Shown: positions 20,171 through 30,400 of the stretch, piece after piece
How the letters are laid out: every line of letters starts with the position of its first letter
How positions within the stretch are numbered: the stretch's first letter is position 1
DNA from: Pichia kudriavzevii
Taxonomy: Eukaryota > Ascomycota > Pichiomycetes > Pichiales > Pichiaceae
Direction of reading: 5' to 3'
Length of the DNA stretch: 64,000 nt
Assembly: GCF_003054445.1 (NCBI RefSeq)
Contig: NC_042510.1
Span: 1,054,001-1,118,000, forward strand
Program-made: the position numbers and the translations under genes
Notes under the pieces: generated by a model
The model's input: the letters and a program-made list of their open reading frames with translations, nothing else
What the model was told of the DNA's origin: nothing
The model's database searches: none

Positions 20171-20372
20171 GGTGCCTTCTGAAGAAGTTCCTTTGTCTAT
20201 GGTTAAATATGCGATATTTGAACTACATATAGATTCAAAAAAACCTACCAACTCTGTCAATAAACTTATAATGATGCGGAAATTTTTCTTTAACTCTCAG
20301 ACATGTTACATTGGCACAATTTTGCCTAGCAGTATTTCGAATTTTACATTAGAATAAACAGCCCGCTATAAG
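20171..20372. promoter_or_regulatory. Bidirectional TAF7/MTF1 promoter
   Basis: Only 202 bases separate the two divergent ATGs. The region is AT-rich, contains A and T runs (near 20236-20244 and 20284-20291) and has no clear TATA box, as is usual for TATA-less housekeeping promoters. Because the pair keeps its divergent arrangement in S. cerevisiae, shared regulation is plausible but not shown. Confidence 0.5.
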
Positions 20373-21422
20373 ATGCAAAAGTTCTATACTTCACAGAAGA
20401 CAATCCGTGGTGCCTTGGATCTCCTGGGGGAGAAGAAAATCAAGGGATTTAGGTTCCTCTATGACGACGAAACCTATAATCAAATTCTCCAAAAACTAGG
20501 GCTGGAAGAAGTATATGGGAAAAACAAGGTTAATATTATTGACTACAACGCCCGCATTTCCCCGCTGACCTACTATTTAAATACCAAGCTAAAGCCAATA
20601 CATCATTTGATATATCCCGATGGACAGTCGTCGCAAAAGTTTTGGGAGAGGATCCAAAAGACAGAGACAGAGATGGCCAACTTCCACGTTTTGAAAAATT
20701 CGGTTTCGTCTACAGTCAAGGCAAACCTGCTAACCAAGCCGCTCGAGCAGAAGCTAATAGAGCCAAGATTCACTGAAGAGCCCGTCAACGACTCTCTTCT
20801 ATTTGTAGGTGATTTCATGTCGACTACACAGGCAAGCGCATTGCGAACATGTATCTATTACAATGAAGTCAGAACCTCCATTTTCAGATACGGTGGTGTG
20901 AAGTTTCTAGCCTGGACCACGCCTATGGAAGTGTTGAAATATCTAGGTCCTCTCGGTTCACTGCATAGAAGAACAAACTCAATGATGGCCAACCTTTATT
21001 CTGATATAAGAGTCATTGCATGTTCCGAACAACTGAAAAATGCAAAAGCACAAAGACTCTTGGGTGGCATGGATTACGTGCCCTTGCCGTACAACGACTA
21101 CGAAGGAGAGGTATGTTTGGTTGAGTTGCAATCCAACCACAGAAAATACAAAATCGACCATCAGGACGAATTGCACCTCATAATCCACAAACTATTTTGC
21201 ACTCCTGGTGCATTAATCAGGGAAAAACTGCATGTTCTTGGTCCTGGTGCCGAAGACTACTTTGTAGACATCATACCAGAGGAAGTACTGAACAAGAAGG
21301 TCAGCATGGTCACTAACGAAGAATGGGTGGCGCTGTCCAATGACTATTACTACTGGCCGTTCAAGCCAGATACCAGGCTTGAAACATACGCTACTGCCGA
21401 CTCTTACTTTGATGATGTGTAA
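20373..21422 (+). CDS. MTF1: Mitochondrial transcription factor B (MTF1)
   Basis: A 349-residue protein matching S. cerevisiae Mtf1 (341 residues), the initiation factor that helps the phage-type mitochondrial RNA polymerase melt promoters. The fold is that of rRNA adenine dimethyltransferases. Residues about 24-60 (Gly-Phe-Arg-Phe-Leu-Tyr, then Leu-Gly-Leu-Glu-Glu-Val-Tyr) align with the Mtf1 start. The motif I region reads Ile-Ile-Asp-Tyr-Asn-Ala-Arg, a decayed S-adenosylmethionine loop as in Mtf1, consistent with loss of methyltransferase function. The C-terminal block Tyr-Trp-Pro-Phe-Lys-Pro-Asp matches the conserved Trp-Pro-Phe-Lys-Pro-Asp of Mtf1. Its divergent partner TAF7 is the same as in S. 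cerevisiae. Confidence 0.88.
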   Translation: MQKFYTSQKTIRGALDLLGEKKIKGFRFLYDDETYNQILQKLGLEEVYGKNKVNIIDYNARISPLTYYLNTKLKPIHHLIYPDGQSSQKFWERIQKTETEMANFHVLKNSVSSTVKANLLTKPLEQKLIEPRFTEEPVNDSLLFVGDFMSTTQASALRTCIYYNEVRTSIFRYGGVKFLAWTTPMEVLKYLGPLGSLHRRTNSMMANLYSDIRVIACSEQLKNAKAQRLLGGMDYVPLPYNDYEGEVCLVELQSNHRKYKIDHQDELHLIIHKLFCTPGALIREKLHVLGPGAEDYFVDIIPEEVLNKKVSMVTNEEWVALSNDYYYWPFKPDTRLETYATADSYFDDV

Positions 21423-21671
21423 ACCCGGTAGGGATAAACTGTGTATCCCCCTCCCCCTCTGTACATAAGTGCTTATTTAATAGAAGATTACATTTGATGT
21501 AACTCCAATTCAGACGTTGATCTGGAAACAAGTGCGTTCTCAAACGGGAAATACGTACAGTAGAAATCTACATCAAATTTCACATTTTGTATATCCGACA
21601 AGCAAAAATATAAGTTAACGTCCTATAGTTCTTTCCTTTCTTTATTATTTGTTCAAGAGGGTCCCGCCAGC
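21423..21671 (+). other. MTF1-NMD4 intergenic spacer
   Basis: A C-rich run (near 21447-21458) follows the MTF1 stop, then an AT-rich leader for NMD4. No gene seen. Confidence 0.5.
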
Positions 21672-22733
21672 ATGACTGTATATCACTACATTCTAGATCC
21701 GAGTGCCCTTGTGTACGGTGGTGTGGGCAAGATCAAGGAATGGGTTGCTACTGCGCAGAGGCAAAATCAATTCCAGATTGTATTCTATGTGCCACTCTAC
21801 ACGTTGAAGGAACTGGACTTTCTCAAGAAGGTCTTCAATCCACTAATCTCAGCGAATGCACGTGAAAGCATCAGGTTTATTGATGAGCAAATATCGGGTG
21901 TATTTGACGGGTTTGAGAATGAGAAGGATTTCACAGATTTCGAAACTTACAATCAGATGAAATCCCAATCCACAACTACAGACGGACCTCTAACTGGAAA
22001 AACCCCGTCTCCAGTAACCTTCATCCTGGAAACAGAGAACAATGTGGGTCCTTCTTGGCAGATTGCATCGGGATATAGAAGAAGTACGCCATTAGTGAAG
22101 GATATGCCAAAACCTATAAATGGGTCATCCACTCAGGGTCAGTTGGGGGTAGACACTCAAAAGAAAGTCATTGGTGTATTTGGAAACAACATTCCCGGCA
22201 CGTTCAACGTTTCGAAGCAAGACAAACATCAGTTGAATAATGTACAAGTACAAACGAAAGACAAAGCAGTCGTCCCCATTCGTCTTAAGTATTTGATCAG
22301 ATCATGTATTCAGAAACAGTACATTGAAAATAAGAGGTCTCCTAAGATACAATGGCAGGTGATTTGCGAAGATGCTACCACTGCAATCTGGCTGAAAAGC
22401 TTTGGGCTGACTGTCAAGTCTGTTAATGAAATCACCAAAGAGTTTGATGAGTATTCAGGAACTGCAACTTCCAAGGTTTTATTTGACCCTGTTTCGGGAA
22501 AGCTCGTTGAGAGTACGGAAACAAAGAAGAAGAAGAATGCTGGGACTAAGAAGAAAAAGTACAGGAGGAATCCTAGGGGGGGCAAACCTGGCCACGGAAA
22601 TGGAAAAGAGGTTCAACAGCAAGGCCAAGAGAATAGCAAAATCAATGGCCAAACTAACACTGAGGTCAAACCATTAGAGAGTACCTCCATTGAGGAAATA
22701 AGGAGCACCGAAGGCGTGTTATGGACGGCTTGA
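21672..22733 (+). CDS. NMD4: PIN-domain nonsense-mediated decay factor NMD4
   Basis: A 353-residue protein related to yeast Nmd4, a PIN-domain partner of Upf1 in nonsense-mediated mRNA decay. The N terminus (Tyr-His-Tyr-Ile-Leu-Asp-Pro-Ser-Ala-Leu) carries the first PIN acidic residue. Pro-Leu-Tyr-Thr-Leu-Lys-Glu-Leu-Asp-Phe-Leu and Ala-Arg-Glu-Ser-Ile-Arg-Phe-Ile-Asp follow. The second half (about 198-258) has the Cys-Ile-Gln-Lys-Gln-Tyr-Ile and Val-Ile-Cys-Glu-Asp-Ala segments. The C terminus Gly-Val-Leu-Trp resembles the Nmd4 ending Gly-Glu-Leu-Trp. It is much longer than the 218-residue S. cerevisiae protein because of a polar insert (about 95-195) and a Lys-rich tail (about 275-310). ATG start at 21672. 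Confidence 0.82.
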   Translation: MTVYHYILDPSALVYGGVGKIKEWVATAQRQNQFQIVFYVPLYTLKELDFLKKVFNPLISANARESIRFIDEQISGVFDGFENEKDFTDFETYNQMKSQSTTTDGPLTGKTPSPVTFILETENNVGPSWQIASGYRRSTPLVKDMPKPINGSSTQGQLGVDTQKKVIGVFGNNIPGTFNVSKQDKHQLNNVQVQTKDKAVVPIRLKYLIRSCIQKQYIENKRSPKIQWQVICEDATTAIWLKSFGLTVKSVNEITKEFDEYSGTATSKVLFDPVSGKLVESTETKKKKNAGTKKKKYRRNPRGGKPGHGNGKEVQQQGQENSKINGQTNTEVKPLESTSIEEIRSTEGVLWTA

Positions 22734-23513
22734 AAACGTGTCGCCATGAACCCCAGAGCTGTCATGCTTCTCCTACATGCGTGAAACTCTATTCTGTGGA
22801 ATGCATTAACGGCCAAAAAGTTCCAAATCCTCTTTAACTTGTCTTGAACACCAGCACAATGCAAACAGCATCCATCGTAGCTGGACGTTACGGCGCATCA
22901 CAAGGTGCCACGCACCCATACTTCAGCCAGTACCTAGGGAGTCCATAGAGAGGATAATCTGTATACGTAAGTAAGCTGCAACACGTGGGTGGAATGCCCA
23001 CAGCTGCTGTATAAGCAATTAATAGGTTGACGTGTCTATTCTACAAACTAGAAAACAAATGACAAATTCAAACTGGATGCAACAAAACAGTAGGAAAAGT
23101 AAAGCCGGTGTATCAGATAGTAGTCAAGGGTTGTATTCATTGCCATGGTGATCAAACCAGGCTAACATTAGAGATGCCAGAAAAAAACATATAACAAAAC
23201 ATTCATCATTATCACCTGCCTTACAGATCAGACAATCCATGCGGTACCGTTATCGCATAAAGACTGTCCCTACTGAAAGACCAACCAAAGAAGTAGTAAA
23301 CCTCTCACATAAGACAAACCACTAAATAAAAAAAGGAAGGGGCGGACTGTATTCCTTTTATAGGAAAAGAAGAAAGAAAAAAAATGAGATTCCCCAATTC
23401 CAGTTGAATGAAACTTTTTTTTTTTTTGTTTTTTTCCACCTGTCTTTTCCTCCTTGTCTTTTTTTTTTTTGTTCTTCAGACCAAAGTCAGGGTTTCTTTA
23501 AAACATGTTAGAG
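22734..23513. other. Convergent intergenic region
   Basis: About 780 bases between the 3' ends of NMD4 (plus) and the cyclin gene (minus). T runs at 23416-23427, 23430-23436 and 23459-23470 could serve as terminator or poly(A) context. A small ORF at 23408-23674 overlaps the cyclin and is mainly the T tract translated. No gene seen. Confidence 0.45.
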
Positions 23514-24560
23514 CTACTCTCCCATTTCACTGTTGGCAGAGACTAGCAGGAGCTGGTCTAGATGGATCAAGTACCGTTTTAATACCTTCTCATTCACAAA
23601 CAGCCCCCACTCCAACCCATATCCCATTGCCAGCTCTAGACGAAACAAATCACTCGTCTTTTGAAGACCCGTGACTCGGCAATAGTAACCTTGTTTGTAA
23701 TTCTTATCTTCAATGAGCTTGGAGGCCAACCGTATACTTGTGAGTATCAGTCTAAAGGCATTTCGTTTGGAAACTCTCTCCATTGTCCCCCCACCATGAG
23801 GTACTAGTGGAACGTCTCTGATTTTTTTCTCCATGCTTCGTATGTTAAAGACAAACTTGAATAGGAACCATCCAGCACAGAGAGCAACTGCTCCAGATAT
23901 ATCAAGGTTGCGGTTGATCCGATCGATATATGCTGAAATCTCCATATTAGGTGCATTCTTTAAATAGAACTTCTTGGACAACCATTTCCGGGTCTCCTCA
24001 TCACAACACGGTTCATAACTCCCAACTTCCGCTGCAATGTACTCCCTTAATCTCGGACTTCCCCCCTCGGGTCCTGACGCCTCCTCGAAGTTGGACATGA
24101 TCATTGACTTCTTCCTTAATGACACTCCCAGCTCCTCCTGCGATTTTGAAATTATCTTCATTCTCTCCATCTCATTCTTGCGATGGCTATACCCTATCGC
24201 CTCCTCTAAGAACGCTGCCGGAAGATGCTTGCTCTCCCACACGTTGAATATGGACTCAACAACAACAGACTCACTCAATTCACCATCCTCTATCCGGTTG
24301 CTCAACGAAATCAATGATTCAACCATCCTGTAGAGCAACGCCATCGCTTCCGTACCAGAGACATCCAACGTTAGCTCCTTCGCAGACATCAGCCTCTCAA
24401 TATCGACACTTGTCACCGAGGAGGGAGGATCTTTCCCCGCTTGTCTGGCCTTGTCAACCATAGACTCCCGCTGTGGCTTCGTAGACAACGCTTCAGCTCC
24501 AGGGCTGTAAGTAAAAGTCGGATCCTGGACTTTCAAACGTAATTCGGGATCGTCTTCCAT
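23514..24560 (-). CDS. Pho80/PCL-type cyclin
   Basis: A 348-residue protein from the ATG at 24560. The C-terminal half (about 215-330) reads as a Pho80-like cyclin box: an Arg-Asn-Ala-Phe-Arg-Leu-Ile-Leu helix, Ala-Ser-Lys-Leu-Ile-Glu-Asp, Tyr-Tyr-Cys-Arg-Val-Thr-Gly-Leu, then Leu-Phe-Arg-Leu-Glu-Leu and Leu-Glu-Trp-Gly-Leu-Phe-Val. PCL cyclins pair with the Pho85 kinase in phosphate, glycogen and cell-cycle control. The cyclin box is divergent (Thr-Gly-Leu where the family has Gly-Gly-Val/Ile), so I do not name a paralogue. The N-terminal half is Ser/Glu-rich. The frame stays open 22 codons upstream of this ATG without another ATG, so a non-ATG start or an upstream exon cannot be ruled out. 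Confidence 0.7.
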   Translation of the reverse strand: MEDDPELRLKVQDPTFTYSPGAEALSTKPQRESMVDKARQAGKDPPSSVTSVDIERLMSAKELTLDVSGTEAMALLYRMVESLISLSNRIEDGELSESVVVESIFNVWESKHLPAAFLEEAIGYSHRKNEMERMKIISKSQEELGVSLRKKSMIMSNFEEASGPEGGSPRLREYIAAEVGSYEPCCDEETRKWLSKKFYLKNAPNMEISAYIDRINRNLDISGAVALCAGWFLFKFVFNIRSMEKKIRDVPLVPHGGGTMERVSKRNAFRLILTSIRLASKLIEDKNYKQGYYCRVTGLQKTSDLFRLELAMGYGLEWGLFVNEKVLKRYLIHLDQLLLVSANSEMGE

Positions 24561-24831
24561 CACACTCTTAACCAAATCAAACTCCTCGTAGTCTAGGGCA
24601 ACGTATATGGAGGATTGGTGAAACTCTCAACGTGAATAAGTGAAAACACGTAAACTACTGTGGGGGGGAACCCTACAAACAAAAGAGGGAGATCTTCTTT
24701 TCCCACTCGTTTTTTTTTTCCTATTCTCCTCGATTTTGTTATTATCTTTTCATTACTTAAAGGGGAATTTATACATTTACGATTTGACCATACTATATAG
24801 GACTTTCAAGAAAGAAAGAAAAAAAAAGCAA

Positions 24832-26847
24832 TCACAATTCGTCATGGTCCCAATCATCTTCGTCATCATCTTCCTCTTCGTCATGGTAGCCTTCACTAGC
24901 TCCACCTTCGGAAGCATACATCTTGGAGACAATAGGAGAGACAACCTTGGTTAATTTTTCTTGTTCTTCTTGGAACTCTTCTAAGGATGCAGTTTCACCA
25001 TTCTCCTCAATAAAACTAATTGCTTCTTCAACAGCCTCCAATAACGTTTCTTTATCTTCAGCATCCAATTTAGCACCCCATCCATCCTCATCGTTGATTT
25101 GGTTCTTCAAGTTATGAGCCTGGTTCTCTAGTTCGTTCTTAGCGAGGATGGTCTTTCTCAATTCTTCATCCTGTTCGGCATACTTCTCACCTTCTTCAAC
25201 CATACGCTCGATTTCTTCTTGTGTCAATCTGGACTTATCGTTGGAAATAGTAATGGAGTTGGATTTACCGGTACCCTTATCCAGAGCTGAAACCTTGAGA
25301 ATACCATTGGAGTCAAGGGTAAAGGTAACCTCAATTTGTGGAACACCTCTTGGAGCAGGTGGAATACCTGTTAATTCAAACTTACCCAATAAGTTGTTGT
25401 CCTTCACCATTGCTCTTTCACCTTCATAGATTTGGATCAGAACGGCATTCTGGTTATCAACGGCAGTAGAGAAAATTTGAGATTTCTTTGTTGGAATTGG
25501 AGTATTTCTCTTGATCAAGGTAGTCATAACACCACCAGTGGTTTCAATACCTAAAGTTAAAGGATTGACATCAATCAAAACGATATCTTCGACACCTTCT
25601 TCACCAGATAAGACACCTGCTTGAACGGCAGCACCATAGGCAACAGCTTCATCAGGATTGATACCCTTGGAGATCTTCTTACCATTGAAGAATTTTTCCA
25701 ATAACTCTTGGACTTTAGGAATTCTGGTAGAACCACCAACAAGAACAATATCATCAATTTCACTTGCCTTAACCTTGGCATCATCTAAAACTTGTTGGAC
25801 TGGTTTCAAAGTCTTTTTAAATAATTCTATATTAAGTTCTTCGAATTTGGCCCTAGTCAATTGTTCTGAGAAATCAATACCATCAACAAATGAATCGATT
25901 TCAATTCTAGTGGACATTTGAGAAGATAAAGTTCTCTTTGCCTTTTCAACTTCTCTCTTTAATTTAGCTAAAGCCCTTGGATTACTTGAAATATCAATAT
26001 TGTGTTTCTTCTTGAAGACCTTGATGAAATGCTTAACGACTCTATAATCGAAATCTTCACCACCTAGATGGGTATCACCAGAGGTCGCTAAAACTTCAAA
26101 GGCACCACCGGCAATGCTTAATAAAGAGACATCAAAGGTACCACCACCTAAATCATAGACAATAATTTGTCTCTCCTCTTCTCCCTTATCTAATCCATAG
26201 GCAATAGCCGCTGCAGTTGGTTCATTGACAATTCTTAAAACAGTCAAGCCCGCAATAGTACCGGCATCCTTAGTAGCTTGTCTTTGCGCATCATTGAAAT
26301 AAGCTGGAACAGTAACAACAGCATGAGTGACCTTCTTACCAAGGTAATCTTCAGCAATGGATTTCATCTTACCTAAAATCATTGCAGAAATTTCTTCAGC
26401 TGTAAATGTCTTTTCCTCACCATTATATTCCACCTTAACAACAGGCCTGTCATCTTGATCGACAATCTTATAAGGCAAATGCTTAATTTCTCTTTGGATC
26501 ACCTTGTCTGAAAACCGCTGGCCAATTAGTCTCTTGATGTCAAAGATGGTATTATGAGGATTCGATGCAGCCTGGTTCTTTGCCGCATCTCCAACCAATC
26601 TCTCGTTGTTCTCCGTAAAGGCAACATACGATGGCGTAATTCTGTTACCCTGATCATTCGCCAGAATCTCAACACGTCCATTCTTCATCACACCAACACA
26701 TGAATACGTAGTACCCAAATCAATACCAACAACAGTTCCGTAATTCTCAGAATCAGCATCAACTTGAACATTTGAAGCAAATGGTAAAACAAACAGCACA
26801 ATGGCGTATAACAACACCGCCAACACCGAGTATTGTTTCTTAAACAT
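24832..26847 (-). CDS. KAR2: ER Hsp70 chaperone BiP
   Basis: A 671-residue ER-lumen Hsp70, used in protein translocation, folding, ER-associated degradation and nuclear fusion. Start ATG at 26847 ([10 protein letters not shown]); a GTG eight codons upstream is rejected. Residues 1 to about 34 are a hydrophobic signal peptide. The ATPase domain has Gly-Ile-Asp-Leu-Gly-Thr-Thr-Tyr at 41-48, Val-Asn-Glu-Pro-Thr-Ala-Ala-Ala, and Tyr-Asp-Leu-Gly-Gly-Gly-Thr-Phe. The linker and substrate-binding domain follow (Val-Leu-Ile-Gln-Ile-Tyr-Glu-Gly-Glu). The acidic C terminus ends in the ER-retention signal HDEL. The promoter holds a perfect heat-shock element and a candidate unfolded-protein-response element. 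Codon use is strongly biased, as in abundant proteins. Confidence 0.98.
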   Translation of the reverse strand: MFKKQYSVLAVLLYAIVLFVLPFASNVQVDADSENYGTVVGIDLGTTYSCVGVMKNGRVEILANDQGNRITPSYVAFTENNERLVGDAAKNQAASNPHNTIFDIKRLIGQRFSDKVIQREIKHLPYKIVDQDDRPVVKVEYNGEEKTFTAEEISAMILGKMKSIAEDYLGKKVTHAVVTVPAYFNDAQRQATKDAGTIAGLTVLRIVNEPTAAAIAYGLDKGEEERQIIVYDLGGGTFDVSLLSIAGGAFEVLATSGDTHLGGEDFDYRVVKHFIKVFKKKHNIDISSNPRALAKLKREVEKAKRTLSSQMSTRIEIDSFVDGIDFSEQLTRAKFEELNIELFKKTLKPVQQVLDDAKVKASEIDDIVLVGGSTRIPKVQELLEKFFNGKKISKGINPDEAVAYGAAVQAGVLSGEEGVEDIVLIDVNPLTLGIETTGGVMTTLIKRNTPIPTKKSQIFSTAVDNQNAVLIQIYEGERAMVKDNNLLGKFELTGIPPAPRGVPQIEVTFTLDSNGILKVSALDKGTGKSNSITISNDKSRLTQEEIERMVEEGEKYAEQDEELRKTILAKNELENQAHNLKNQINDEDGWGAKLDAEDKETLLEAVEEAISFIEENGETASLEEFQEEQEKLTKVVSPIVSKMYASEGGASEGYHDEEEDDDEDDWDHDEL

Positions 26848-27031
26848 TTCTGTATAATTGTTTAACACTCTGTATAACTGTTTAACACTCTGTCTAACTA
26901 TTAAGAATCCAAAGATTTAAAAAGCAACAATACAAATCTGCCAAATTAAAATGGTAACGGTGGCAAAGTCATGTTTATAAACAGATCCATCCAAGTGAAC
27001 ACGTCAATGCAAATCTCTGCGACAAGGAAAG

Positions 27032-27044
27032 TTTCGACGTGTCC
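27032..27044 (-). promoter_or_regulatory. Candidate unfolded-protein response element of KAR2
   Basis: On the KAR2 strand this reads GGACACGTCGAAA. It resembles the S. cerevisiae KAR2 UPRE (GGACAGCGTGTCGAAA) but is shortened, with an ACGT bZIP core. It lies about 190 bases upstream of the start codon. Hac1 binding is inference. Confidence 0.4.
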
Positions 27045-27099
27045 GAAAGGGGAGAAATGAGGGAAAATGGGGGAAATTGGAAAAACTGAGAAAAACTAA

Positions 27100-27112
27100 G
27101 AAACTTCGAGAA
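27100..27112. promoter_or_regulatory. Perfect three-unit heat-shock element upstream of KAR2
   Basis: GAAACTTCGAGAA gives GAA-nn-TTC-nn-GAA, a perfect inverted array for the Hsf1 trimer, about 255 bases upstream of KAR2. KAR2 in S. cerevisiae is also heat-inducible through an HSE. Confidence 0.65.
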
Positions 27113-27457
27113 AAACTTATAACGGATCCGGATTAGCCGGCTCGGCGGTTCGAACACAGGTGCCTCACGCCCATGGCCAAGTGGTTTTGGCGCCTTTACA
27201 AATTAAGCCTTTTTTTTTTGTTTTTTTCTTTTTCGGCTATTCTTCTACCTCCTTCCAAAAGGAGTAATGACTGGGTGGGGGGAGAGGAAGAGGGGGAGGG
27301 GGGAGGTAAAGTTAGATGCGAATGCATGAAATGTAAAGATCTTAAAATTCCATGGTATAAAATTGCCAAAACTGTCATAGACAATTACAAATACAAAGAG
27401 TATAACCTTTTATAACGATTCCCATCACTTTATCATCTATTTGACGTGTCACTAACA

Positions 27458-30400
27458 ATGCCTTTAACAGACACCCTCTCTGTGGCATCGCTGTCGTTTT
27501 CGGCAACCGAAACGGGAGATCATACAGACATCATTACCTCAGAGGACCATCTGCTCCCGGATTCCGTCAACGCAATCCACAACCTAGTGAAAAACGTCAA
27601 CTACAAACGCAAATCGACGACCACAGGCCTGCTCTCCTTGAACTCAACATCGACGGTGGTCTCTTTGAACGGACCTACCGCTAGAGATATCCCACGGACT
27701 AAATTGACCCCCCTCGACACGGTGGATAATGACGTCTTTGATGGATACTCTAGTAGAATTGCTGAGGATTATGACTACTTCATTTCAAACAAATCATTGA
27801 CCACCCAGTCCTTGAAAACATTGTCAGGAAACGAGGCCCTCTTGGACATCAACAGTTTATCCCATGTTCCGGAATTTTATTTCCATGATGACTTCAGACT
27901 GGACGACCCAAGGATCTTTAATAAAGTCACAGGAAATGCCCAATTCCTCTCGTTGATTGAACCACAAAATGGGAAACGCGTCCTAGATCATGAAGAGTTA
28001 CAGGATAAGTTGTCCTCTTATATGGATATCGTCGAAATTCACCTAGTCCACGAAATCTCAAATTCTAGCGATGATTTCTTTAGCGCTTTGGATGACCTCA
28101 AACAGATTGTCAACTCCTCCAAACAGTTGAACTCCAACTTAGATGAGATGCAGCATCTCCTGGAACAGGCTCAAGAGAGTAAAATAGAAAGAGGTGAAAA
28201 AATCATTCACATGCTGCAGAAATATCAAAATATCGGAAAGTTCAACCAGGTAGTCTTACAAATCAAGGCCATTTTGAAACAATCCGATATTGCCGAGGAA
28301 AACTATTATAGGGGAGACTATGACAAGTGTCTGTACGTGATTGATTCCGTATTTGCAATGATTAGAGGTAACGTTCCACCGCATCCTTTGATTACAAACT
28401 TGACTCAAGATTGGAAATACCCTTTGAGAGATTTGAATAAGTTGCCAGCATTGATCCCCTTGAAGCGACAATTGTCCAATTTGGTCTCAGATACTGGTAA
28501 ATCATATGCAAAACTATTTGCAAATTATTTGCTCGATGATTTGAGATCCACTTATGATACAATTGATCGAGAAGATGTTCTACAACGGTTACTCGGCAAC
28601 AAAAAAGTGGATAATTATAACATAGTCTCAGATGAATTCAAGTCAACAATTCTAATTTATTTGAAAGGTTTGGCTAGATGTGGCGAACTATCTTCTGCTT
28701 TCAAGCTCTACGAGGAGAGATTTTCAAATGAACTCAAGAATATTTTTAAAGAAAATCTTCCATCCGACTCTCACAATGTCAATGAGAATCAAAGTACCGA
28801 TTCAAGGTCCATATCGGCAACTACTACTGCACACATGAACAGCACACTCATACTTGCAGATCTTTTGAAGAATATGACACCCAAGGAATTTGAGAATCTA
28901 CTTGTCTCTGATTTTACCCAATTTTCTGAATCTTTCAGGAGGTTGACGGTCCACAAGAACATTCTCTTGACAACCGCAATCGACGTTTTAAATAATGTTG
29001 ACCCTCAGATCCTTAAGGCTCAACCAGACATCATCATGGATTTGGACATCACTAATGCCATCAGTTCTGTAATCAACTCGATCCAACGTCGGATATCTAA
29101 AGTCATCAAAATAAGGGAACAACAAAATGCCTTTCTGTCTCTCAATTACTTTCTAAGGTTTCACAGACTCACTACAAGCTTCCTCACGGAATGTGAAATT
29201 GTTTCTAAAGGCATGGTCAATGAACCTATTCTTAAAGACATTATTCAAAGACAGCTATTCCTATTTATACAACAATTCCATAAGTCGAACTTGAAGAACT
29301 GTATTGATTTGATTGAGGCGGAAGTATGGAAAGACGATGGTTTACCACTCGAATCACAGAAAACAATTGAGTTGATCAACAGTGCTTCCGAAGGTAATTT
29401 CGACATGTCTGAATGGGTAAGGGGTCTAAACATTGACTTTGACCAACCGCAGCAATCTTATACCCATAATGTAACAGAAAAAAGGAAAACTTTAAACCTG
29501 CATGGTCAACACTATATTTTACCGACATCAGTGGCTTCCATTTTGAATATAATCAAGGCGTACCTATTTTTAATATATTACTTCCGTATGAATATGGCTG
29601 TCGTTTCACAGTCATACCTTCCGGAATTGCTCAAAGCAATCAATTTGAAGATCCATCAATCTGTCCTTGGTGCACAAGCTACCAAAACAGCAGGGTTGAA
29701 GCACGTCACCACCAAACATCTAGCATTGGCGGGAGAAGTCTGCAGATTTTGGAGTTACCTAGTCTCTGATATTGAACGTGCCTGTCTCTCGGAACTTGAT
29801 CTCTCAGAATCTTCGAGACAGAGTTTGATGAAAGAATACGATGAAGTTAAAGCACTATTTGGTGATCAAGTGTCTGATATCTATGACAAGTTAGTTGCCA
29901 TAATGAAGGATACGACGCAGGCAATTATCGCACCTGTTGCAGCAACTGGAGATTCATTTGTTTGCGATGGTCTGAACCCATACATGGAGTCCATTGTCAA
30001 GAAAACCCTTACAATCGCTAGAAGCGTACAACGATATTTACCTACACATGAATATGATGGAGTCATGTTGCGGATTTTCAACGTGTATGAAAAGATCCTA
30101 ATTGATAAATATAGCGAGATACTTGATAATTCCAGTGATAAAACAGCTGTCAGAAATCAAATCAGAAAAGATATCATGTTTTTCAAGGAAAAATTAGACG
30201 ATGTTGACAATGGTAGACTTGTCTCTCGAGTCTTGCAAGAATGTGGATGCATTACAGATGAGACGGAACTCCCAGGTGACTCTAAAATTGAAAGACCTCC
30301 TAATTCACAAGAAACACCTGACCCCGAACACACGTCAGAAATAGAAACTAAAGATAGCACAGGGGGGGAATCAACTCAGGAGGTGAAAAGTAGTGGTTCT

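Larger units (their letters stand above)
26848..27457. promoter_or_regulatory. Divergent KAR2/VPS54 promoter region
   Basis: 610 bases between the two ATGs. On the KAR2 side a TTTATAAA box (near 26974) lies about 125 bases upstream of its ATG. A candidate UPR element and a perfect heat-shock element are listed separately. A T run (27209-27228) and a G-rich purine stretch (27276-27306) lie on the VPS54 side, and TATA-like TATAAAAT at 27355-27362 is about 95 bases before its ATG. A tRNA T-loop-like TTCGAAC near 27148 has no matching stem. Confidence 0.55.

Noticed and set aside
20171-20260. N-terminal extension of TAF7 by 30 residues
   Set aside because: Would need a TTG start; the ATG at 20170 opens the typical Lys-Ile-Lys-Leu region and leaves a normal promoter for the divergent MTF1 gene.
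27141-27160. TTCGAAC tRNA T-loop-like word near the KAR2 promoter
   Set aside because: Flanking bases do not form a T stem on either strand and no acceptor or anticodon arm is present.
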